From positions 62,001 to 126,000 of the forward strand of contig DAINOJ010000002.1 in assembly GCA_036744005.1 (NCBI GenBank): DNA of 64,000 nucleotides, read 5' to 3'. Positions 49,282 to 56,368 of this stretch are shown here, piece after piece (the stretch's first letter is position 1; each line of letters starts with the position of its first letter). The position numbers were made by a program, and so were the translations under genes. This stretch comes from CALCNS01 sp937897315 (lineage in GTDB: Bacteria; Bacillota; JAAYKD01). The notes beneath the pieces were generated by a model that was given only the letters and a program-made list of their open reading frames with translations, was not told the origin of the DNA and ran no database searches.

Positions 49282-50841
49282 ATGAGTCTTGAGTCTCGTT
49301 TAGATGCATTGTTTTCCATTTGGAAGCAAGGAGTCTGCCCAGGAGGGCAAGTTCTCGTGCGTCAACATGGCAAGGTGTTATTCCGAAAAAATTATGGTTA
49401 TGCCAATTTAGAACACGAAATTCCTATTACCTCTCAAACCGTGTTTCATGTCGCCTCTGTCTCCAAGCAAATCACGGTACTCGCTTTGCTCTTACTTCAA
49501 GAAGATGGTAAAGTCCACATCGACGATGATATTCGCAACTATGTCCCTGATTTGATTCACTTTTCCGAACCGGTCAGTGTGCGGCAATGTATGAACAATG
49601 TGAGTGGAATCCGCGATCAATGGCTGGCTCTAGTGTTACATGGAGTTCGGATTGATGATACCATCACTCAACGTGATTTAAAAGCCATTATCGCCAAGCA
49701 AAAGAAACTAAATTTTGCTCCTGGAAGTAAATATCTCTACAGCAATAGTAATTTCACCCTTCTTGCTGAGATTGTGGAACGTATCAGCGGAAAAAGCTTC
49801 TCCTCTTTTGTTGAAGAACGTATTTTCAAGCCCTTGGGTATGACTCATACTGTAATCCGCGATACCTACTGGCAGATGATTCCTAAAAAAGCATACTCAT
49901 ACCATGATAATGGCGAGGGAATCTTTACATGGAATGTGTTAAACTATGGTGCATATGGAGCAACATCGCTACATACCACTGCTGAAGATTTTATGAAAAT
50001 CCTCAATAATTATCGCACACCGAAAGTTGGAAGTCCCGCGACCATTGACCTTATGATGCATAGACCTACTTTAACCGATGGAACCAAGAGCGGTTACGGC
50101 GGAGGCCTCATGCTAGGCGAATACTTGGGTCACCCTTACTTAGAACATGGTGGCGCAGACGCCGCCTTCCGAGCTCATGTCATGCGTTTCCCGGACGACG
50201 ATCTTGACATTGTACTGTTCTCCAACACCCAATTTACACCGATGAGTTTACTGGCACGCCGAGTGGCTCACATCATCTTGGATATAAACGAAGAAAAGCC
50301 CGATCTAGTCGTTTACTTAAAAGAGGATAGTGTTCGTGCAAAACCCGGTCTCTATGTCAATTTGGAAGTGCCAGATGTGATACACTTAACGAAGGATAAC
50401 GGTTCCTTGTTGAAAGGGAAGACTCCCTTACACCACCTAGGACACAACCGCTACCGATTGGGATATGGAGCAACAGAATACTTGTTTACGAAAGAAGGAC
50501 TGGTCAGTGTGACCGGTCCGACTCTAGCAAAATACACATATCTACCTGACAAAGAAGTCGTTCCCGAAGAAGCATTACCATTATGCGGTTTTTATTACAG
50601 CGAAGAAATCGAAACCCGATACGAAATTCTGTATCGCGATGGTTTTCTCTATGTGAAGCACTTCCGACATGGTGAACATCGGTTGTATCGTTCCCCAGGA
50701 AAAGTCGCGAGCTACTTTACTTGGAATACCGATTTTAGTGGGATTTTTGATTTTATTGCGGACGAAAAAGATCGTTATACGAAGATTCTACTATCCGGTG
50801 GAAGAATATTGAATCTTGAACTCAACAGGGTTGCACGATAA
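49282..50841 (+). CDS. Serine hydrolase, beta-lactamase/penicillin-binding class C family
   Basis: 519 residues from the ATG at 49282 (MSLESRLDALFSIW). No signal peptide, so probably cytosolic. The catalytic motifs of the family are in place: SxxK in SVSKQ, YxN in YSNSN, and HGG in LEHGGADAAF. A C-terminal domain of about 170 residues (after about residue 345) is probably beta-rich. Family members include esterases and D-aminopeptidases; the substrate here is unknown. Last gene of the plus-strand run from 45442. Confidence 0.85.
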   Translation: MSLESRLDALFSIWKQGVCPGGQVLVRQHGKVLFRKNYGYANLEHEIPITSQTVFHVASVSKQITVLALLLLQEDGKVHIDDDIRNYVPDLIHFSEPVSVRQCMNNVSGIRDQWLALVLHGVRIDDTITQRDLKAIIAKQKKLNFAPGSKYLYSNSNFTLLAEIVERISGKSFSSFVEERIFKPLGMTHTVIRDTYWQMIPKKAYSYHDNGEGIFTWNVLNYGAYGATSLHTTAEDFMKILNNYRTPKVGSPATIDLMMHRPTLTDGTKSGYGGGLMLGEYLGHPYLEHGGADAAFRAHVMRFPDDDLDIVLFSNTQFTPMSLLARRVAHIILDINEEKPDLVVYLKEDSVRAKPGLYVNLEVPDVIHLTKDNGSLLKGKTPLHHLGHNRYRLGYGATEYLFTKEGLVSVTGPTLAKYTYLPDKEVVPEEALPLCGFYYSEEIETRYEILYRDGFLYVKHFRHGEHRLYRSPGKVASYFTWNTDFSGIFDFIADEKDRYTKILLSGGRILNLELNRVAR

Positions 50842-50880
50842 TACAAAAGAAGGAAGCCGTGTGCTTCCTTCTTTTTGTAT
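50841..50880. terminator. Bidirectional terminator after the serine hydrolase
   Basis: 13-bp stem AAAAGAAGGAAGC / GCTTCCTTCTTTT with a 5-base loop, T-run on the plus strand and A/T-rich sequence on the other side, between convergent genes. Confidence 0.88.
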
Positions 50881-50892
50881 CTATAATCCAAC

Positions 50893-51945
50893 TTAGGACC
50901 AATCGTACAGTACTTCGCCATCCATTTCTAGGTAATTCGCTTCTTCACTGTTGTCAGGCAAAAAACGTACCACAAAGGTACTACTACTTTGCTCTCCTTT
51001 GGCATTTTTATACTCCACTTTCGATGTAATCCATATTTTCCCCAGATAGTCCATCACGGTATAGTCTCTCTCCTGTTCCGGGAAAATGGCTGTCTCTGGT
51101 CTTGACAAAGCAGATTTCACCACTTCTTGAGCACTTTTCCAAAATATTTCTGGATTCTCTGTAGTGTATGCACCAAAAACCTTTTGATCAAAGGTAAAGA
51201 CTGCAGCTCCATAACCAGAATCTTCACCTAACAGGTAGAATGCCATTTCTTCAATACTAGGTGAGACTCTTTGGTATACTCTGGTCTTTTCATCAATCGT
51301 GATTTCTCTTGCGGTCTGGTCGAGAGTGATACCGTACTTCTTTGCCGTTTCGAGGTCTCCTTCAAATAACCATCGTTGCCCACTGACCACCTTGACACGA
51401 ACCAACACATCTTCTTTGAAATAAAAAGTATAGGTCAGTCGACCTTCTTCCCTAGTGGCACGGTAAACAGACAACACGGTCGGTTGTTCCGGGTCAAAAT
51501 TCAAATGTTCCTCTTCCAACTGCTCGAGAGGAGCATATTCCTTTTGCAACTCACTGAAGGAGATCTTGTAGAGCTTCTCTACTGCAAAACCAAAAGTCGG
51601 TAGCTTAGCCACAGATGGGTTATTGTTTGGTTCTTCGATAACCGGTTGACCGGCTTGTTGTTCATGCCAACGTGCGTATCCTAATCCCACTGCACTTCCA
51701 AGAAGAATCATCATGACTATGAGAACTGCATACCGCTTCATCTGTAAAGATCGTTGTTCACGAATGAGATCGGCTTGTGCTTGCGCCCTCAGTATGGTAG
51801 AAGTTTCCATGGTTTCTATCTGATTACGTTTCTCCTCTGCGAGCAATTCCCGTTTCTTTTGCTCGAATTCCTGTTGTGTCATGAGTTTTCTATCGTAAGC
51901 AATTAGTAATTTTAACATTTCATCGTATGTATTGATGCGAACCAC
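50893..51945 (-). CDS. SHOCT-like membrane-anchored protein of unknown function
   Basis: 350 residues. Residues about 5-40 resemble a SHOCT motif (LLIAYDRKLMTQQEFEQKK), followed by a basic coiled region, one transmembrane segment (about 72-92) and a roughly 250-residue outside domain without a family I recognise (FTFDQKVFGAYT, YTVMDYLGKIWI). GTG start at 51945; the nearby AGAAGGG is close, so the start is somewhat uncertain. Monocistronic under a consensus promoter. Confidence 0.6.
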   Translation of the reverse strand: MVRINTYDEMLKLLIAYDRKLMTQQEFEQKKRELLAEEKRNQIETMETSTILRAQAQADLIREQRSLQMKRYAVLIVMMILLGSAVGLGYARWHEQQAGQPVIEEPNNNPSVAKLPTFGFAVEKLYKISFSELQKEYAPLEQLEEEHLNFDPEQPTVLSVYRATREEGRLTYTFYFKEDVLVRVKVVSGQRWLFEGDLETAKKYGITLDQTAREITIDEKTRVYQRVSPSIEEMAFYLLGEDSGYGAAVFTFDQKVFGAYTTENPEIFWKSAQEVVKSALSRPETAIFPEQERDYTVMDYLGKIWITSKVEYKNAKGEQSSSTFVVRFLPDNSEEANYLEMDGEVLYDWS

Positions 51946-51975
51946 ACCCTTCTATCGCATAAAATCTATGGAATC

Positions 51976-52004
51976 ATTATATCCTTTTTTCATTCCTATG
52001 ACAA
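51976..52004 (-). promoter_or_regulatory. Sigma-A promoter for the SHOCT-like gene
   Basis: TTGTCA (51999-52004), 17 bases, TATAAT (51976-51981). Leader of about 25 bases. Confidence 0.82.
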
Positions 52005-52096
52005 CCATCAAATCGATCTTTACATTCTGTGCGTAAAATCACATGCACAAAAGAATTCACTGTGTTACAATTGCGACAATGAAGCGAGGTGATCCT

Positions 52097-52483
52097 GTGA
52101 AGCCATTATTTAAACAAAGAATATTCATTGTACTGGGCACCCTTTTTGTAGGTTTCGGTGCGATTGGTGTCGTCGTACCCTTGCTGCCAACAACACCTTT
52201 TCTCCTATTGGCTTCTGCATGTTACTTGCGTGGGTCAGAGAGACTGCATCGTAAGCTCTTATCCCACCCGGTCTTTGGCAAAATTCTAGCAGATTATATA
52301 CAACACCGAGCGGTCAGCAGAAAGAACCGGCGTAATGCCCTGTTACTTTTGTGGGCTTCGCTACTTCTATCGATTGTTATTAGTTCAAAGCCGTTGCTGA
52401 TGATTCTGCTTGCTTTCATTGGCATTGCTGTTACCATACATTTGTTGCGCTTACGCACTCTACCCAGTGAAGAAGCAGCATAA
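52097..52483 (+). CDS. DUF454 (YbaN-like) membrane protein
   Basis: 128 residues from a GTG at 52097, placed by GAGGTGA four bases upstream; an open frame back to 52043 has no ribosome binding site. The family signature VLGTLFVGFGAIGVVVPLLP and TTPFLLLASACYLRGSERLH are clear. Three transmembrane segments. Function of the family is unknown. Confidence 0.85.
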   Translation: MKPLFKQRIFIVLGTLFVGFGAIGVVVPLLPTTPFLLLASACYLRGSERLHRKLLSHPVFGKILADYIQHRAVSRKNRRNALLLLWASLLLSIVISSKPLLMILLAFIGIAVTIHLLRLRTLPSEEAA

Positions 52484-52503
52484 CACATTGGAAAACGAAA
52501 ACC

Positions 52504-52532
52504 CCGGTAGCAGTTCATTGATCTGCTGCCGG
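52504..52532. terminator. Bidirectional terminator between DUF454 and DUF4153 genes
   Basis: 10-bp stem CCGGTAGCAG / CTGCTGCCGG (one G-T pair), with TTCCTTTATTTT on the plus side and TTTTCGTTTT on the minus side. Confidence 0.8.
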
Positions 52533-52544
52533 AATTCCTTTATT

Positions 52545-54332
52545 TTATGGTATTGAAATCATAAGAAGCATTGGGCCACTGACAACGATGTTGCCGTTGA
52601 CCTCAAAGACATCAACGGATTCAATGATGATCTTCATTTTAGCAAACTCATTTTCCACAACAAAAGTCGCTTCTTCCAGATTGATTTCACCTTTCTCACC
52701 GGTTCGCTCCCTAAGGCGCTCATACATTTCCATTAGCTTGAACTCTAAGATCACTCTTCCGGAAGAATCTCTAAGCTCGATGTTTTGTAGACCATTGACC
52801 ATGGTCTGTACCAATCGATACTGCTCCTCTTGAATTACAAATTCGCGTTGGAACATCGATCCTTCTTTGTTGCCTTCCGAGAAAATCACTCGAGTTAGAT
52901 ACTGATAATCTTCCGTCAACACTTCTATGTCTTGGGTCAAGAATAAATACATCCTAACAGTATCGGGTTCTTGGTATTCATACAAAGGGAAACCAAATGT
53001 TTTTTCAAAATACCAATCATAGTAGACTTGGAAACCTTCGGGTAACCAAGACAACTGATCAAGACGACCGATTCGTTCCAAATAGAACAACGACTCGGTT
53101 ATTTTTTTACGATCTTCTTGGGAGACTGGGGCTGTGATCACGATTTGATCATTTTGAATCATGTCATATTTCATCAAAGTGCTTTCTAAATGATTGATAT
53201 GACTGTTGCGACTAATCGTAAATGCGTCTATAGGCGGGGTGATGGATAGAACCAAGAAGAACACCAGTAATCCGGCGACAATCCCCTTCCTCTGCCAGCG
53301 AGCCATGCTTAAGGCGATTCCGGCCAAGATGGCGAAAACTCCATACAGAATAACGAAATATCGTTGATGCGTCATAGGGTTTTGCTGAATAGTCAGAATA
53401 GAAGCCACCAACTGGAACAAAACAATAGGAATCAGAATTTTTGGTGCCCACTTACGGAACAGTTGTGTAAAGCTGTTCTCGATGTGCATGGTTAAAAGGG
53501 TCACAAAGATCACAGTTACCGAATAGGAAACCAGCATAGGTTCCAGCAAATTATCAGTCCAGAACTCCCCGCGCAGATTCAGCACGACATAGGCAAGCAA
53601 GATCACCGTGAACACCATAGTTAACGGAATCACGATATAGGATAATAGAATATCGAGAACCTTTGGTGAGGAGATCTTCTGTTGTAATTGCGTTTCTTTT
53701 TCATCGGACGTTTCCAGACTTTCCTGTGGGAAAAAGGGTGCTAACGATAGGAAAAAGATGGGTGTCAATAATACGAAAATCAAGTCTGCCGAGTAACTGT
53801 AGAAACGATAATTCAAGTTGAATAGCAATTGATCAATGGCAGTGATAATGGCGGCAACGCCTAACATGATTACACCACCATAGAGAAGTGCTTGAAAGAA
53901 GTTTTTGAAATTAGACATGAGGCTTTGCTCAAAGCTGTTTCGGTGTTGAATGACAGGTAGCCAAATGAACAAAACCGCGAGAGCTACCGAGAGAATGCCG
54001 GTTCTGGAAACGGCCTCCATACTATATTCCGGTAATTGGTAGATGGTGAGGAAATGCAACCCACCAATGAGCATTGCAATCCCTGCTAATCCCAAACGCA
54101 TTTGTAACCCGCGGTTGGCAAAGAAGCGTTCATAGGTATGCTGAGCTGCGGCCGAAGCAATTGCTAAAACCACGCCGGTATTGATGTAAGGTCCTAATTG
54201 AACCGTGGTTCCGTGTATTTCTATGCCGATTAAAGCGGCAATAACGACCAGAAAAAAAGTTGAGACAGGATATCTTCGTGCGGAAACACTTAAACCAAAC
54301 CATTTTTCTTTCAAATATTGAGTCATTTTCAT
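52545..54332 (-). CDS. DUF4153-family membrane protein
   Basis: 595 residues. About 12 transmembrane segments over residues 1-370, then a roughly 220-residue soluble C-terminal region (about 375-595) rich in charged residues, starting at TISRNSHINHLESTL. The membrane part resembles DUF4153 proteins, whose function is unknown. ATG at 54332 follows AAAGGGGG. Monocistronic, with a consensus promoter 30 bases upstream. Confidence 0.72.
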   Translation of the reverse strand: MKMTQYLKEKWFGLSVSARRYPVSTFFLVVIAALIGIEIHGTTVQLGPYINTGVVLAIASAAAQHTYERFFANRGLQMRLGLAGIAMLIGGLHFLTIYQLPEYSMEAVSRTGILSVALAVLFIWLPVIQHRNSFEQSLMSNFKNFFQALLYGGVIMLGVAAIITAIDQLLFNLNYRFYSYSADLIFVLLTPIFFLSLAPFFPQESLETSDEKETQLQQKISSPKVLDILLSYIVIPLTMVFTVILLAYVVLNLRGEFWTDNLLEPMLVSYSVTVIFVTLLTMHIENSFTQLFRKWAPKILIPIVLFQLVASILTIQQNPMTHQRYFVILYGVFAILAGIALSMARWQRKGIVAGLLVFFLVLSITPPIDAFTISRNSHINHLESTLMKYDMIQNDQIVITAPVSQEDRKKITESLFYLERIGRLDQLSWLPEGFQVYYDWYFEKTFGFPLYEYQEPDTVRMYLFLTQDIEVLTEDYQYLTRVIFSEGNKEGSMFQREFVIQEEQYRLVQTMVNGLQNIELRDSSGRVILEFKLMEMYERLRERTGEKGEINLEEATFVVENEFAKMKIIIESVDVFEVNGNIVVSGPMLLMISIP

Positions 54333-54362
54333 GATAAAACCCCCTTTGCTGGTTTCAATTTC

Positions 54363-54391
54363 AGTATAGGGGTAATTTTACCAAGCGTCAA
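54363..54391 (-). promoter_or_regulatory. Sigma-A promoter for the DUF4153 gene
   Basis: TTGACG (54386-54391), 17 bases, TATACT (54363-54368), giving a short leader of about 23 bases. Confidence 0.78.
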
Positions 54392-54440
54392 GAAAAATCG
54401 GGAAACTGTGATTTTAGTCACTTGATTTTTTTTGTATTCG

Positions 54441-54455
54441 CTAAAAGCTTTTCAT
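54441..54455 (-). other. Start-codon context followed by a four-codon frame
   Basis: On the minus strand GAGGAGG is followed after six bases by ATG AAA AGC TTT TAG. The ribosome binding site is as good as those of the real genes, but the frame encodes only MKSF. It may be a relic of a lost gene start or a leader peptide upstream of the DUF4153 promoter; chance is also possible. Confidence 0.25.
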
Positions 54456-54560
54456 AACTAACCTCCTCTTTTTTTCTATAGCAACTCAGTGAATATTGTA
54501 ACCAATACGAATAATTAGAAAGCATATATTTTATACATGTTCCCTGAGGTTATGAACAAC

Positions 54561-54589
54561 AAAAAACGCCTGCACGAATGCAGACGTTT
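54561..54589 (-). terminator. Terminator after tRNA-Met
   Basis: 11-bp stem AAACGTCTGCA / TGCAGGCGTTT with a TTCG loop, followed on the minus strand by further Ts (TTTTTTG in all). Confidence 0.88.
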
Positions 54590-54597
54590 ATAAATTA

Positions 54598-54673
54598 TGG
54601 TAGCGGAGGTCGGATTTGAACCAACGACACAGCGGGTATGAACCGCTTGCTCTGCCAGCTGAGCTACTCCGCC
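54598..54673 (-). tRNA. tRNA-Met (CAT), elongator type
   Basis: 76 bases with encoded CCA. Anticodon loop TTCATAC. Acceptor GGCGGAG paired with CTCCGCT (a G1-T72 pair, no initiator mismatch). It resembles elongator tRNA-Met; a CAT-anticodon tRNA-Ile2 is less likely but cannot be excluded by eye. Confidence 0.9.
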
Positions 54674-54680
54674 AAGGAGA

Positions 54681-54756
<76 letters not shown>

Positions 54757-54766
54757 AATGTTCCTT

Positions 54767-54795
54767 ATTATAATGGGTTCTCCATCTTCTGACAA
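54767..54795 (-). promoter_or_regulatory. Promoter of the tRNA-Phe/Met operon
   Basis: TTGTCA (54790-54795), 17 bases, TATAAT (54767-54772), start just before tRNA-Phe. Confidence 0.82.
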
Positions 54796-54982
54796 GCATC
54801 GTTTCTCGCTTGTTTTTGAAGTTTTATTTTTATCGCCATGAAACTTTCTCAATGATTTCATAAAACCGACACGATTTTCAGAAGTAACACGGAAGGGTTT
54901 TCTATGATTTAGGAAGAATCTTTATAGTATAATAGGGAAGCGAGAGGGCTTGTTTCCTATTAATGGTAAAGGAGTGATTCCC

Positions 54983-55465
54983 TTGAGTCAATATGTGATT
55001 CGTCAAATTTCCGATGCAGACCGTCCAAAAATCTATGAGTTTCTGAAAGAACATTGGGGCACAGCAAAAAATGTTAATTCAAAAGGTGTATTACAAACCG
55101 ATACATTACCCGGATTCATTGTGTATCAAGATGGCTTTATTGTCGGATTGATCACATATCACATTCGAGGTGAAGATTGCGAACTGGTTACCATCAACTC
55201 CATTCTGAGCAAAGTGGGTCTTGGTTCCTCTCTATTACGCAGCATGGAAGATGCCGCTCGAGAAGCAGGCTGCAAACGGGTTTGGTTGATTACGACAAAT
55301 GATAATGTTGAAGCTCTTCGTTTCTACCAGAAACGTGGTTATGAATTCTCCAATTTATATTTAAATACCATCGATGGATTGAGGGAAATCAAACCGGAGA
55401 TTCCTATGGTGGGTCAATCCGGTATTTTGATGAAACACGAAATTGAATTGCAGAAAATGCTCTAA
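54983..55465 (+). CDS. GNAT-family N-acetyltransferase
   Basis: 160 residues from a TTG at 54983, eight bases from AAAGGAG; no start signal supports the open frame further upstream. Acetyl-CoA binding region in SKVGLGSSLLRSMEDAARE and the C-terminal TNDNVEALRFYQKRGYE are classic GNAT motifs. Substrate unknown. A TATAAT at 54928-54933 may be its -10, but the -35 is poor. Confidence 0.88.
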   Translation: MSQYVIRQISDADRPKIYEFLKEHWGTAKNVNSKGVLQTDTLPGFIVYQDGFIVGLITYHIRGEDCELVTINSILSKVGLGSSLLRSMEDAAREAGCKRVWLITTNDNVEALRFYQKRGYEFSNLYLNTIDGLREIKPEIPMVGQSGILMKHEIELQKML

Positions 55466-55486
55466 CCGTTAGCTCCTCGCCACCAG

Positions 55487-55517
55487 CTCCGGCAGAATCC
55501 ATCTGCCGGAGTTTTTT
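55487..55517 (+). terminator. Terminator after the GNAT gene
   Basis: 10-bp GC-rich stem CTCCGGCAGA / TCTGCCGGAG with a 5-base loop and six Ts. Confidence 0.92.
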
Positions 55518-55542
55518 ATCAAGAGCAGAAAGAAGGGGTCTT

Positions 55543-56100
55543 GTGTCTGTTATTCCAAATGTAAAACGCTCCATCTTAGCGGGTGGGTGCTTCTGGTGTA
55601 TGGTCATACCTTTTGACGAATACGAAGGAGTTCATAAAGTGACTTCCGGATATACAGGTGGTCATATCGAAAATCCGACATATGAGCAGGTGAAAAGCCA
55701 ACAGAGTGGGCACTTGGAGGCTGTTGAAATAATTTATGATGAATCAAAAATCAAATTCAGCGAACTACTTGACATCTATTGGCAACAAATCAACCCGACC
55801 GATGACGGAGGGCAGTTTGGCGATCGTGGTGAATCCTATCGAACTGCAATCTTTTATACAGATGAAGATCAGCGCCTAGAAGCGGAAGCTTCTCTCAAAA
55901 AGCTGGCCAACTCTGGCAAATTCAGCCAACCCATCGTCACAAGAATTTTGCCTGTTAAACCCTTTTATGTAGCCGAGGAATACCACCAAGATTATGCTAA
56001 AAAATCACCGGAAGCGTATTCAGATGATTTTGCGGTAAAGGAACGAAAGCAATTCATTCAGCAAGTCTGGAAGAAAGCACCTGAAAAAGAAAACCATTGA
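55543..56100 (+). CDS. msrA: Peptide-methionine (S)-S-oxide reductase
   Basis: Repairs oxidised methionine. 185 residues; active-site AGGCFWC with the catalytic Cys followed three residues later by a second Cys (GCFWC rather than the common GCFWG), then the conserved GYTGGHIENPTYEQV and GDRGESYRTAIFY. GTG start after AGAAGGGG. The stop codon is inside the -35 region of the leuS promoter. Confidence 0.96.
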   Translation: MSVIPNVKRSILAGGCFWCMVIPFDEYEGVHKVTSGYTGGHIENPTYEQVKSQQSGHLEAVEIIYDESKIKFSELLDIYWQQINPTDDGGQFGDRGESYRTAIFYTDEDQRLEAEASLKKLANSGKFSQPIVTRILPVKPFYVAEEYHQDYAKKSPEAYSDDFAVKERKQFIQQVWKKAPEKENH

Positions 56101-56125
56101 CAAATGACCTATGGCTTCGTATAAT
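56097..56125 (+). promoter_or_regulatory. Consensus promoter of the leuS T-box leader
   Basis: TTGACA (56097-56102), 17 bases, TATAAT (56120-56125). The -35 hexamer contains the msrA stop codon. Confidence 0.88.
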
Positions 56126-56368
56126 GACAACAAACCCATGACCGAAGAGCAGTATCAGTTTATTGTGCTACAGAGAGTCGCCCTTGGCTGAAAGGCGATA
56201 CACAAAACCTGTGAACTCGCTTTGAGAGGTTGGTTTTAGAACCCGGTGGTTCCGTTATAACCGTGAGTGGAATTCCTTTCAAAGGAATTCAACAAGAGTG
56301 GTACCGCGGCCCTGTCGTCTCTTTGCAGAGGATGGGGTTTTTTTATTGTCAAAAAGGAGGGGATTTCA
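56126..56368 (+). promoter_or_regulatory. T-box riboswitch, leuS
   Basis: T-box core GAGTGGTACCGCGG at 56296-56309, followed by an imperfect terminator stem ending in GATGGGG and TTTTTTT (about 56310-56346). The specifier loop reads GTGAACTCGC, placing a CTC leucine codon at 56216-56218. A 10-bp near-perfect palindrome (56270-56290, GAATTCCTTT with its complement) lies before the core and probably forms stem III. Confidence 0.92.

Noticed and set aside
54395..54435. Plus-strand terminator-like hairpin (GTGA...TCAC then a run of Ts)
   Set aside because: No plus-strand gene lies upstream, the stem is only 4-5 bp, and it falls between features of the opposite strand.
56267..56368. N-terminal extension of LeuS
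   Set aside because: It reads through the T-box core and terminator; the AAGGAGGGG-ATG at 56369 fits the family start.
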